A program made the position numbers and the translations under genes. Source: Anthoceros angustus (lineage: Eukaryota; Streptophyta; Anthocerotopsida; Anthocerotales; Anthocerotaceae). Taken from it: a DNA stretch of 64,000 nucleotides. The notes below the pieces were generated by a model. The model was not told where the DNA came from, searched no databases, and was given only the letters and a program-made list of their open reading frames with translations. The stretch is from the NCBI GenBank assembly GCA_010909165.1, contig MU008166.1, forward strand, positions 496,001 through 560,000, given 5' to 3'. Shown here one piece after another: positions 46,129 through 57,289 of this stretch (within the stretch, counting starts at the first letter, position 1; the number at the start of each line of letters is the position of its first letter).

Positions 46129-47178
46129 ATGCGACTTCCTGGAACTCATCTTAGGCTACTCAGTAGGTCCCTGTCACAACTGCGGTATAATGCAGCGTGT
46201 CTCCAACCCCCAACTCCATACCACGTCAGTCCCAGCCCTAGGTCAAGGTCAGCTGTCTTTCGACTGCCCCATCTTAACCTGGATGGGCTTTGGAGAAGGG
46301 TGGAGGATGAGGTTTTCGGTGGCCAAAGCTATCCCACAGTCTTGCGGAAACGGCTGGGATGTGGGTTGGAGCATAGTCGAGGATTTCTGAGTATTGATGG
46401 AGACGATGACGGATTATCCAAGCACTACGAAGAGACGAGGCTGATAGGGTGAGCCCTAAATGTGACTGATTGAAGGGAGTCTGCGATTCGCACCCACTCA
46501 TACGGAGGATGGAGCTAACATGTTTCTTCTTCTTCTATTCAGGTATTCTCCAGAGCAGCTGTATACGGTTGTAGCAGCAGTTGAGCTGTATCAGGACTTT
46601 GTGCCCTGGTGTCAAAGGTCCACCATACTGTGGCGGAAAGGGGGGGAAGCTCTGGAAGCTGAGCTTCAGATCGGATTCAAGTTCCTGACTGAACGTTACA
46701 TCTCACACGTAACGATGAGCCGCCCCAACTTCATCAAGGTCACCTTGTGCTCCAGACTGTTCATGATTCTCCTGTTCCACGTCACTTCATGTCAGTATCC
46801 TTCTGGTTCTTATGTAGGGCTATGCTGTGTTTTATTTGTGCAGACCACTTCATCGCAAAGTACTTTATTTGAACATCTGAAGAACGAATGGACATTTAAA
46901 CCTGGACCGACTCCACATTCGACCGAGCTTCACTTCATGGTGGACTTCCAATTCCGATCCCCCTTGTATCGCAAGGTGAGGCATTGGTGGCCAAGACAAC
47001 AACTTGTTTGATCCTCGAAGTTCCCAACTTTTCATGTTCACCTCCTCTAACACGTGTTGGTCTTTTACAGGTTTCTCACTTGTTTTTCAACGAGGTTGTT
47101 GCGAAGCTTGTAAGCTCATTTGAGGACCGGTGCAGACATGTGTATGGCCCTAGCGTCGACGTCATGAAAAGGAAGTGA
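46129..47178 (+). CDS. COQ10: COQ10-like coenzyme Q-binding START-domain protein, 4 exons
   Basis: COQ10 is a small mitochondrial lipid-binding protein that chaperones ubiquinone for respiration and its synthesis. Exons: 46129-46448, 46543-46738, 46844-46975 and 47071-47178; phases close and give 251 residues. The N-terminus from ATG 46129 (MRLPGTHLRLLSRSLSQLRY) is rich in Arg, Leu and Ser without acids, as in a mitochondrial presequence. The START/cyclase-like domain follows: YSPEQLYTVVAAVELYQDFV, PWCQRS, LEAELQIGFKFLTERYISHV, HLKNEWTFKPGP, ELHFMVDFQFRSPLYRKVSH and FEDRCRHVYG. The frame is open upstream to an ATG at 46018, but that extension is Cys-rich and crosses a likely acceptor near 46084, so I prefer 46129. 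Family assignment is firm. Confidence 0.92.
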
Positions 47179-48925
47179 TGTGGGTCAGCAATTCATCCCT
47201 TTTTATTGCCAGCATTTGGCAATGTGCACCGGTGTCTGTCTTGCCACAATTTGGCAGGATGATGGTGCCAATTTTTCAAGGGTGTAGATTAACGCGACGA
47301 TATTCTTACCTAAGCTGTAGAGGCTGGTAGAAGTGTCAAGGCTTCCTTTCTCAGAACGCAACAATCAGTTGGTTAGAATACCTCTTCCACACCTGCAAGT
47401 GCAACAGCAAATCAAGGCCATTTTCCGGCCTAATACGACCTCTCTCAAGTTCCAAAACCCAGAACATGCGGCTTCCTAGTCTTTACTGGTTAGAAAATGG
47501 GTGGTCAAACGTACAGCTCTCTCCACAGCAATACAGTACACATGTTGTTCTTTAGCCAGGTGAGTGAAGATATGCCACAAATCTCCGGACGGAGTGTGAA
47601 GTGTCATCAGCCGGAGCTCTTCTGATGTCACTCAATGGCAGCGAAAGGACAGGGCACCAAAATGATTACCATAGTGGCAGGTGGAGCCTCTGGAAGCCAA
47701 GGCGCCTATCCCCCCTCCCTCGCCCTTCTGCAATTCATGGAAGGAAGTTCCATCTAACGACTTGGGATTAAGTCATGATTGAGCCTCATGATAGCAGAAG
47801 GTTACAGAAGCCCGAGCACCTGCTTACACCACCACCTCCTGCAGCTTGCTGCTGCTGGATAGAGTAGAGCTAACAGGCAGAGGCTTCCACATAACCAATG
47901 TGGAATAATTCCAATGCAAGGGGGTGTGCGGAATAATTCCAATCCGGCGTACCCCCTTGCAGGCATTTTGAGGGAAAAGGGCATTCCAGCTACCCGCACC
48001 GTGGAGGTACAGCGCTTGCCATCTCTACCTTGAGAGATGCTGCACAGCTTCCTGCCCAGTCTGTGCGACTAGCTTCCGTGCCTCACAGCCAAGCAATGCC
48101 ATGCGCGAGCAGCAGCAGCAGTGGTTGAGTGAGCAAGAACTGCAACTGCTTGCCAGAAAGCCGCATGGTAAGCTGGCTACCAGCAACATCCAGTACCACG
48201 ACCCCGACCTGTTCCTTTCAAGCAATTTCGAAGTCTCGAGCCACGCCAAATGTGAAACCATACACCTCTCTCCCCCGGAAGTGAAGACAATCCTGAGCCG
48301 TGCTCGACTCGTACTGACAAGCCTCCTGGCCAAGAACGATCCATCACCCTAGCTGTGCCAGCCTTTCCGCCAACTAGACGACACCAGGCATCCGTCACAT
48401 CGCTCCCTTCCATAAAGAATCGGGTGAGCCAGCCTCACCTCAGAGGTAGGGATCGAACAGGGACCGGCCGCTCCAGCACAGCACACACCACAGCAAGACC
48501 GTAATCCGATTCCAAAACCAAGCCTATCCAATCTTGATCCAATCAAATGAACTCAGCTCCGAAACAGCTCGCTTTCTTGCGCAGCAGCAGGCCCGGCCAG
48601 CTTTCGTCTGGCTCCAGCGCACCAAATTGTAAACAAATCCCTGGCCATCTGCGGTCAAACACGGCACACCCCCGCTCACCTGCCACAACGGAATGGCCGT
48701 GGCCGCACACTCACTCCCCCGCCGGGCCAGCCTACACCACAGTGCGACTGCGACGGCAGTGCGGGACAGGCGCAGAGGCAGGTGAGGGGAAAGAGAGGCG
48801 GTTTGGTGCAGGACTTGAATGACTTCATGAATGCCTACTCACCGTCAGACCACGGGATGGTGCAGCATTCACATGGGCCGAGCCGGGCAAGACGAAGCCA
48901 TCTTCATCTTCGTCTCCTCCATTTC
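47179..48925. other. Intergenic, no gene seen
   Basis: Begins with the COQ10-like 3' region. Short frames at 48101-48352 and 48547-48822 have no recognisable features. The phrase GTGTGCGGAATAATTCC / GTGGAATAATTCCAAT is locally duplicated near 47905-47945. Confidence 0.45.
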
Positions 48926-48960
48926 CTCTCCTCTCCTCTCCTCTCCTCTCCTCTCCTCCC
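48926..48960. repeat. Pentanucleotide microsatellite (TCCTC)n
   Basis: About seven units of CTCTC/TCCTC in a row. Confidence 0.95.
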
Positions 48961-49173
48961 AACCGTCACCGTCACCCCCGCTGGCGCTCCCCGCATCCAA
49001 CACGTCTCCCGCACGACTCCCCGCCAACTGCACTCCAATCACGACCCGCGCACCACGCTCGCCCTCGCCCGCCATGGACAGTGTACATCGCACACACGCC
49101 GGCGTCACGCCCGACAGACGCCGTCTGTCAGGCGAGTCAATTTCGGGCCGCGCTCCCGTCCGGTACCGGCGCA

Positions 49174-49199
49174 TCCCGTCCCGTCCCGTCCCGTCCCAG
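49174..49199. repeat. Pentanucleotide microsatellite (CCCGT)n
   Basis: About five units of CCCGT in a row within CG-rich DNA. Confidence 0.9.
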
Positions 49200-49808
49200 C
49201 TCTGGCTCCCACACCTCGGCGTTTCGAGTCGCGTCTCGACCTAAAAAACGTGCCACCAATTCCTCCCGTCCCACTTCTCGCTTCCCGCTTGTCGCATGCA
49301 AGCCCGCCCGCCCTTGGCGTTATTATTAACACAGGTCGATAACCTGGCCTACGTGTCCCCCCTTGTCGTTTCCAATTCCACCATGTCCTTCATCAAAGGA
49401 TTCGCCTCGCCCCCCATCCCTCCCCCCTCTCTCACACTCGAGCGTCGAGGCCCGAATCTGGCTCCTCCTCGAAACCCTAAAAATGCCTATGACGTTCTAT
49501 CAACCCTTCACCCAATCAGGATCCCGCTGGCCGTTTGTTGCATCCGTCTCTTCTGTTACGATCGGGGTCAATCTGACACGATGATGAATCGAACAAACCC
49601 TCCCACATGAGCAAACGCCCCACTCGGACGTTGCAACCATCTTTCACTCCCTCCCAGGAACAACCCAATTCGGGCCGTTCCTGCGCTGGCGCATATCCTT
49701 GCGTCATAACGACCCCTATTCCGCAATTCACAATTCCACCGAAGTTACTTCAATCTCGAACACCGACAGTGATTATTAAGACCAATAGCATCTGACATCA
49801 GACTGCCA
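49200..49808. other. Intergenic, no gene seen
   Basis: Pyrimidine-rich DNA with short frames only. Confidence 0.45.
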
Positions 49809-49879
49809 GGGCATTCCGAGAATTGACCTCGCGACTCCTCGCACCCAGAGCGAGAATCGTACCACCAGACCAAATGCGG
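49809..49879 (-). pseudogene. tRNA-Pro(TGG) pseudogene
   Basis: The minus strand matches plant tRNA-Pro closely: CATTTGGTCTGGTGGTACGA, then CTCGC-TCTGGGT-GCGAG for the anticodon arm (TGG), then an acceptor 3' end AATGCCC. Several changes disable it. The first two acceptor pairs are lost (5' CCGCATT against AATGCCC), the universal U33 is C, and the T loop reads GTCAATT instead of TTCGATT, which also spoils the internal B box. It is a tRNA relic or a tRNA-derived fragment, not a working gene. Confidence 0.75.
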
Positions 49880-52188
49880 CATGGAGGAGACTTGTAAGAT
49901 CGGAATTACGGTCCAGTGATAAATTTCCAATTAACGTTCATATACAGTTCTAACTATTTTCGTATTTGTGATTCACCCCTTCAGCGTTGTGGCTGGGAGG
50001 ACGTCGTTCATGGTACGCGCGGCTGTTGGCTCCAGCCTTTTGGTGTTGACATTGGGTAGGTGGGCGGGTTGGTGGGTACGACGGCAGATTATGTTAAAAT
50101 AAAAGGGGGCCCGTAGGCGTAAGCACGTGTTAGGCTACATATTTGCGCACCTTTTACATTCATAGCATAGGTAAGTATATTTATTGCCACCGGGCTGCAG
50201 GCGCCTTATGAGCCAGGCTCTGCGGGTGTCCGAGCACGAGGCCCGAATCGGGCCGAGGGGCCAAGTTATGAGCCATAATGGGGCCCCCTCCAAGGTGGGA
50301 CTTGTTTACGGCAAGTGGGAGGATTAGGGGGAAAAAGAAAGCATTTCCCAAGGGTTGCGTGCCGGTTTTGTTGTGTGGGTAAGTTCCAAACCGCCCTTTT
50401 CCCCGCGCGCGCCCCTCGCTCTTCATCAAGGCAGGTGGAGCGTGTGCTATATTTGGGCTTTAGGGTAATGCGGGAGCGGGGGGACAGCGCCACGCGACTC
50501 GCGACTCGCGACTGGATCCCGGCGTCCCGCCCACCCGGGCTATGCATTATGTACTCCTGTTGGGCCTACAGCCATGCAGAGTGTGCGCTCTGCACAGTGC
50601 GCTGCAAGAATAGCAGGTTGGCTTTGCGACAATCACTCCCAACGGACACTCGCGGGCTCGAGTCCCGGCCCCGACTCAGGCCGCCCGGGCGCCAATGCAT
50701 TATCTGTGCGACCGCCGAGGCGAAGCCGGAGCTGGCTTCTGGTCGCACCAGGTGGTGGACGGTGGTGAGTCGCTTGACCGTTGGACGCCGCGGGGACTGG
50801 GACTGGGAGCTGGGACTCCGAGCTCCGGGAAGTGGACGCACACGTTCCGGCCTGCCCGCGGCCTGCCACCCCCGCCCTCGATGCCTGCGATCTTTCAATG
50901 GCGGTGACGTCGCCCGGGGTGTGCTTGTGCTATAACCCTATCCCTAACCCTAATCCGGGGATTTAGCCGACGCCGTCAGCATGTTCGCACACACATCGGG
51001 TTCGAGCCCCGGCCCCCGGGGCCCGGGGAGAGGCCGGGGAGGCCGCGCGCCGCGTTCACACGGCGAGGCGGAGCCGTGATGGGGGCAACTTGCTGGCCAT
51101 TGGCCATCGGGTTAGCGCCAGTGTCGAGCTTGCGGACCGGGGGATGGCGACATGGCGACGCCAAGGGAAAAGGGAAGGGGGTTGGACACACGGCTGCGAC
51201 GGTTGCGCGTTGCGCGCTTGGGAAGCGTGGGTCTATGTTGTAGCATGATGTGGCTGCTCCCGGGCTAAATTTGTTCACGTCCAGGCAGCGGCCAGCCGGA
51301 TTTGGCCATCACAGGTCACGCGCACCGACCATGACACGCTGCTTGCCGGCGTCGTTGCGACCACCAGCGTGCGCACTGCCCTGTGTTGGAGCCCTTTGCT
51401 TGATCTGCGCTTCCACACGTTACAGGATATTTCTTAGAAGCTCCGGGGCCCCTTCCACCACATTTCTTTTACCACTACCTACCTGGTATATTCGGATAGC
51501 GTCCTGCACATTTATATGCTACGTTCATCGGATTTTAGATCGTAAATCAAACATCCAAATATATGTAGGTAGCTAGGATGAGAATAAGAAGGCCTACCAA
51601 ATTAAGAAAGAAATAAAGTGCATAATATTATGAGCTTCAAATACTTCCACAAGTACAAAGTGAGTGATGGTATTGATGATGATGTTTAACCTAAAATCTA
51701 AGTATTTATACATTTAATTCACATATATCTCTTGTCATTTTTAGAAAGTATAAAAAATATATGGTCCTCTTTACGACCCTAGAAGTTGTGGTCATCTAAA
51801 TCCTAGCTTTATGTTCTCACATGAGGGAAATTAGCGCACCACTATCGAGCAGGGACTCACCTTATATGATATTCAGCTAGCTATAAAAGAAAACACTCCT
51901 AGTAATGATGCTTCAGAAGTTCTACGGTCATTGTGATGTTGTCCTTAACGGAAACGAGGAGAGGAGAGAGAGAGAGGTACGGAATGTCGTTTGCACATGC
52001 TCACACATTTGTGGAAATAGACACTTATGAGCTTATTTTTCCAAATGTGGCTTACTTTTTCATCATTATAACGCACTTTTCTCCTCTTAAAAACTTCATC
52101 ATCTCCTCAAGTCCATGTTACACTACAATTTAAAATATTTACGTAATAGGAATTGGGGCAACTAAAAACTCAACTTGAGCAACCGATA
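49880..52188. other. Intergenic; GC-rich part with tRNA-like B boxes, then AT-rich DNA
   Basis: Positions 50180-51300 are CpG-rich. They contain a direct repeat of TTATGAGCCA (50208 and 50267), two B-box-like motifs (GGGCTCGAGTCCC near 50654; GGGTTCGAGCCCC near 50999) and a short telomere-like CCCTATCCCTAACCCTAATC (about 50937-50956). From 51400 the DNA is AT-rich. No gene supported; the long frames across 50300-50940 reflect high GC. Confidence 0.45.
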
Positions 52189-52290
52189 CTCAAGATAAAA
52201 TCTTGAATGCAAAAGTTAGGAGCTTTGAGATGTGATAAACTCAAAGTAAAATCTTGAATGCAAAAGTTACGATCTTTGAGATATGATAAA
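52189..52290. repeat. Two tandem copies of a 51-bp unit
   Basis: CTCAA(G/A)(A/G)TAAAATCTTGAATGC through GATA(A)AAC-like ends: copy 1 is 52189-52239 and copy 2 is 52240-52290, differing at a few bases. The second copy ends just before an ATG frame at 52296. Confidence 0.85.
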
Positions 52291-52295
52291 CTATC

Positions 52296-52544
52296 ATGGA
52301 TGGGTCAACCCCATTACTTGGAGCTATTGATTTAGTTAGCTTGCTAACTCAAGCATGTAACAATGAAGTTAAGAAAAAGATGCAGAATCAAGTCTCCAAA
52401 GCCGATTTAAAGGACTTCTTCGACCAAATGAAATGGTGGAAAGATCGAAACATACAATTGGTTAGTGTCTTAGACTTAAGTGATAATGGATATTGTACAC
52501 AAAGCTACCGAAGTTTTTTATGCAGTCCATGCCAAGATTCCTGA
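52296..52544 (+). CDS. Unrecognised short frame, 82 residues
   Basis: ATG at 52296; it reads MDGSTPLLGAIDLVSLLTQA and VKKKMQNQVSKADLKDFFDQ in protein-like composition, then loses character after residue 57. A GT donor after RNIQL (about 52460) could mean this is one exon of a gene or a captured fragment. I do not recognise the family and found no following exon. Confidence 0.25.
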   Translation: MDGSTPLLGAIDLVSLLTQACNNEVKKKMQNQVSKADLKDFFDQMKWWKDRNIQLVSVLDLSDNGYCTQSYRSFLCSPCQDS

Positions 52545-53009
52545 CATGATGGATTTCAAGTCAATATCAATAGGTCTTCCAATTCACATTCACGTGGCTT
52601 GTGGGTCCCGAGCAAAGGTACGAAGAGGTAGTCTATATAGTAGAGAGATTCTTGCTTCTACATGTTATTTTTCTTGTAAGCTATCTTATAGCCGCAAGCG
52701 TGTGGTTGTTCCGAAAGGATCTTTTTGTAGGGGACCCCCTAACCCTATACGATCGTCATATGTGAAAGTGTTTTTCTTCTTTTTTGATTTATAAAAGACC
52801 TAACGAACCTGACATATGACTAAGCTAACCTGGAGAACTTGACATACTAAGAACCTAAAAACCTACCATAAAAAGCCTAGAACTTAAAAACTTGAAGAAC
52901 CCACCATATTAAGAACACCACAGAAAGATTAACCTAACTGATCCGATAGTACGAACATGACATTCCTACCCACCCGAAAACCTAAGAACTTTGTGTTGAG
53001 GCCTATCCC

Positions 53010-53405
53010 AAACTTGTCTTGGCTCTCCAAGAGACTGCAGCGTATGCTCTACTCATCCAATTATTGGTTGGTTAATGGACAAACTTCTTGCTCTGCTCTA
53101 AAATTGTATAGAATCTGTTCTAGGATTGAGAGATCAGAACCAAAAATATGCGAAGTGTAAAACGCAGAATACAAAAAGGAAAACGAGCCAAAACAAAACC
53201 AGACAACACCTAACTCCAAGGGATTGGAGCGTCGGGTCTACTCTTCCGGTCGTTAATTGATTGGTGAACAAAATTCTTGCACCAAGATTATTTAAAATTT
53301 GTTCTAGAATTGAGAGATCAGAAAAAAAAAAAACCATGAAGTTTAGATATGTAAAATAGAAAAAAACATAATACAAAAGAAAACAAGCGAAGACAAAGCT
53401 AGACC
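53010..53405. repeat. Diverged tandem duplication of about 190 bp
   Basis: The segment from about 53020 to 53210 and that from about 53211 to 53405 share ordered phrases: GGTCTACTC or GCTCTACTC, TTGGT(T/G)AA, TCTTGC, TTCTAG(G/A)ATTGAGAGATCAGA, and AATACAAAA-GAAAAC-AGC. They differ at many sites, so the duplication is old. Confidence 0.7.
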
Positions 53406-54553
53406 TACCCTCAATCTTGTTGATCTCCACAGCCTACGTAAGCCCTCGAATCTTCCGCCCCACATTTCCCAACTTCATCAAACTAGTGCATCTCCTGTAA
53501 AGTCCAATATGCAAATATAGTTGTGCCCACAAATCTTTGTCATTCTCCCTATTGAAATCAGAAATGAAGACGCAAGTATATTGGATAAGCATCAGTCTCT
53601 CCATCAGCTCAGACCCCCGGGGAGCATCTTTGTGCACATAACCAAGCCATTCGAAAGGGAGTATTTCAAGGATTAAATAGCATCTATGGTTCCGAGGTTG
53701 CGTTTTTGCTCTAGATGACAACTTCTAGCCAATTCAGAAAGAATCCGCAGAGCTTGGAAGGTTTCTAAATGCCTTGGGAATTATGTGAATTCTGTGTTAC
53801 AAGGGTTTGGGTTGGGTTTTGTTCGCGTTTTTGAGGACTTGCTATATGTTGACTTGGTTGAGAATTTTTCCTTAAGTGATTGTCCTAATTCCTTCCTTGT
53901 TAATGTTGTATGTCACACAAAGCAAGAGGCACAATTCTCGTGTGGTAGCTATAAATCCACACCTAGAAAAACAATTATAACTTGTTCATTAGCTTAAGCT
54001 AAATAGAGCGCATTTTGCTTTCAAAAAAACCTAGCCTCGGCTAGAGTTGGTCTTCTTTAAGAGGCGCCCCAACAAGATGAACACACCTCAACAAGACCAA
54101 CATGCCTCAATGAAACAAACACGTCGCAACGAAACTAATGCACCCCAACGAGACTAGTGTGAGCTCTTAAACTCTCTCTTAATTTAAGTTAAGTTTCTGC
54201 CTCATTTAGGCTTACTTAGTGCTCTAGCTATTTGTATCACGCTTAGATTGACATTTTTTTTAAAAACTAATTAAAGGCTCAATCTATTTTCAGCATAAAA
54301 AAGGAAGGTCTTTTGAGCATTTCAAAAGAAACTCAATAGGAATGCCATGAACTATATGATGAAACTGAAAAGCCTCTTTTCTCGTATAATAATGCTAATG
54401 TAATTAACTTTAATAAATATGTTAAGCTTAAAAATATAATATATATAGAATATTAACCTTCAATTTTGTTTTACTTCGGACATAACATAGATCTTGACCT
54501 TAATTCTTAGTTTAAAATCAAAATTATACATTCTATGAAGAATCAACTTATGT
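53406..54553. other. Intergenic with two unrecognised frames
   Basis: A minus-strand frame (53721-53434) reads RCYLILEILPFEWLGYVHKD and DLWAQLYLHIGLYRRC, but has no ATG at its start and no family I recognise. Positions 54060-54165 hold a degenerate roughly 20-bp repeat around CCCCAACGAGACTA/CCTCAACAAGACCA. The rest is AT-rich. Confidence 0.35.
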
Positions 54554-54775
54554 TCATTGGAGCATGACCTTCTCTAGTCGACCCAAAGAGAAGTAGAAGA
54601 AAGACTTCATGCCATCCTTCACCATGGCTATGGCAGTGGTAGTGATCCCAATGATATCACCTCTAATGTACCAGTTATCGTGCTGGGTAGCCAAGTGCGG
54701 AGCGGCTAACTGCTGAAAGCATCTAAGTAGGAAGCCCACCTCAAGATAGTGCTCTCCTTTTTTCACTTTCTTGGA
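54554..54775 (-). other. Unrecognised minus-strand exon-like frame
   Basis: About 72 codons without an ATG read EHYLEVGFLLRCFQQLAAPH, NWYIRGDIIGITTTAIAMVK and FFYFSLGRLEKVM, ending in TGA. The composition is protein-like with a hydrophobic middle. It could be the last exon of a lost or captured gene. I do not recognise it and saw no partner exon nearby. Confidence 0.25.
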
Positions 54776-57289
54776 AGCCTTAGATCACAAAAACAGCGAT
54801 GACATTCAATGAAATCAAAAAATCATAAAATTTATATTCGAGATGTTTAAATTTTAAGGAAAAGAATAATGAGACGACTAGTTGGTAGTTGAGAAGTTAT
54901 TTTCGTATTAGCCGTGATTGTAAAAGTTAACAAGTAAGTTAATGTAGAAGTACCATATTCCTGAATAACAACTTAAATAATTTGATTTAAACAGCATACC
55001 TAAATACATATTTAATCGTTGGATATTACATTACAATAAATAAAGACTATTTATTAATGTTATTTAAAGTGTCACTTATGTTAATTGATCATTGGTTATA
55101 TAATTAGCAATAATAACTTATGATTAGCACTTATAGTACTTGCACCTAGCATCTTGTCCTTGTAGGCAACCTCACGGCATATAACGCGTTGCGTCCTTGC
55201 GAAGGAAGTCACGTTTGTCTTCTTCTGCACTTGGTTCTGGCATCGGGTGTCGGACCACGTGACTCTGACTCGAAGCTAGGATATTTGAACCACGTCCCTT
55301 AGAGCACCACGTGATCTGTCATGTGAGCGTTGGTACCTTGTCTGCGAAGAAGAACAGAGACGTTGCAAACGCGTACACAGAGTCAGTTGCAGGACATACA
55401 TTCATTCAGAGAGTCAGGCGGAGAGCCGTTGTCAGTTGAGCAAGAAGAGACAGCCGTTGTCAGTTGTCAGTTGTGCAAGAGTCGTTGTATTGGGTCAGTT
55501 TTACCATATCAACCATGTGACCTCCTGAATTGTCCTACGTACCAAGTAAGCACGGGAGCATGTCACATGTCACGCACACACACACAAGCCCGTATGGTTC
55601 GTCGGAATCCTGTCATGGGGTGTCCTTCTCCGTGAAACATTCTTCGCGTGATGATGTTGTCACGGTAATATTTGAAGCAAGTACCTTGGGTTCCCGGTGC
55701 CGCACATCCATGGAGGGAGTGGGAAAGAGACCGATTTGGGCCTCGGTGCTTCCCTCTTCTTGTTATGGGGTTCTTTCGGCTTAGTATGCTTGCTTTGTCT
55801 TCCCTTTCTCGCTTGTGTGTGTGAGTTGTGTTAGTAAGATGCTGGTCATATATTTGATATGATGTTGGGGGGAGGGGAAGGGGGGTGTGGATGATGGTGT
55901 GGGCGAGTTGGGCGGTGGGGAAGGGAAGGAGGGTGTGGCGCAGAGCACAAGGTCGCACGCACGCACACGCTTGGAGGAGAAGGCACCTGTGGGATATTTA
56001 TTAGACAGATGGGAGGGGGATTAATTGTGGGGGGAAATGTGGGGAAGAGCAGAATTGGCAGGGGCAGAGGCAGAGGCAGAGAGGCGAGCGGGAGCCGAGC
56101 CAGCCCATTTCCTCTCTCCTTCTCTTGGGGAAAGGACGACAATCGGCGGTGGCTGATGAAGAAGGAAGCCGGATGGGATGACTGTAGCCGTTTCCGCATT
56201 CTCTCTCTGCTGCGGCAGAGTCAGGGGCAGAGCTTCTGATGTGCAGTGGGACGGGGGCGGCCGGGGCCCCGGGCGTGGCCTGGGCCTGGGCCTGGGCCTG
56301 CTGCTTTGCTTGCACTTGCACTTGGGCACACGCCTCGCTTTTCCTTCCTCGCCCTTCCCTGGCTGCTTCCTTTCCTTTCCCTCCGTGCCTCGCTCGCTTA
56401 CCAGGACCTGACCTGTTGCCTGTGCCTCTGTGCCTGTAAGCTGTGCTGTGCTGCCTGCGCAGCGTTTCTCTCTCTCTTCTCCAGCTTGCGCTGTTCTGGC
56501 TGGCTAGCTGCCTGCTCCGCTGCTTCTGCTGCTGGCTCCAGCGCCGCTCGGCTCTGCTCTGCTCTGCTCTCTGCTCTCTGCTCTGCTGCCCTGTGCGCGC
56601 GAGAAGGCGGGAAGCGTGTGGGCGGACCTCTCCTTGAGCTCGCTGCCGCCCACCCTGCTCCTTCCCCACTTCGCTGCTCCTTCCTCCCCCACTTCCTTCC
56701 CTCCGCGCTCTCCTCCTCCCGCCGCTTCCTTGCTGCTTCTGCAATCCCGCTTCCTCCCCCGCGCCGTCTCCTGCTTCCTGCCTGGCCCGCTGGTTTGCTC
56801 CCAGCTTCCCTGCCGGCTGGATTGGCGGGCTCTCGGTGTGGGTGAAGGGGATGTTGGTAGGGTTGGGGCTTTGTATTGCGAGAGCGGATCTGGTAGGGCT
56901 GGGGATTTGAGCTCTGCACTGCCCTTGCTGCCCTTGCCCTTGCCCTTTCCCTTTCCCTTTGTCGCGTGCTGCTGTGGTGGGTCGTGTGCTGCTTACTTAC
57001 TTGCTGCAGCTGGAGCTTTAGCTGGGCTGGGATGACGGGGATGGGGAAGATGGGGGCTATGGTGATGGTGGGGATGCTCTGGTGCCAGTGAGTGTTTTTG
57101 GGGTGGGATTTGGTGTAGCTTGCTTTCTTGCGGGGGAGGGAAGGGGAAGGAAATCTTGGGGTGTGTGACAGAGGCAGAGGCGCAGGAAGCGCGGAAGGAG
57201 GAGGAGGAATTCTTGGGGGGCGAGGGGGAAATTGTTGCGTTCTTGGATGAATTGCGGCGGGGCGTGAAGCAAGCGAGAAGGGCGGTTTC
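54776..57289. other. Intergenic DNA, then GC- and CT-rich leader of the F-box/kelch gene
   Basis: 54780-55140 is AT-rich. From about 55960 to 57289 the plus strand is pyrimidine-rich, with repeats such as GGGCCTGGGCCTGGGCCTG (56281-56300), CTCTGCTCTGCTCTGCTCTC (about 56554-56575) and CCCTTGCCCTTGCCC (about 56931). This fits a long 5' leader and promoter. Long frames on both strands here come from GC-rich low complexity. Confidence 0.45.

Noticed and set aside
48421-48480. tRNA-like phrase GGATCGAACAGGGACCGG
   Set aside because: Only a B-box-like word; no acceptor, D or anticodon arm could be folded around it.
50315-50935. 206-codon plus-strand frame
   Set aside because: CpG-rich DNA with competing open frames on both strands; no domain or splice support.
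55960-57289. Several long frames on both strands (up to 392 codons) before the F-box/kelch gene
   Set aside because: They come from GC-rich simple-sequence DNA, are Arg/Ser/Pro/Gln-rich, overlap each other on opposite strands and show no domains.
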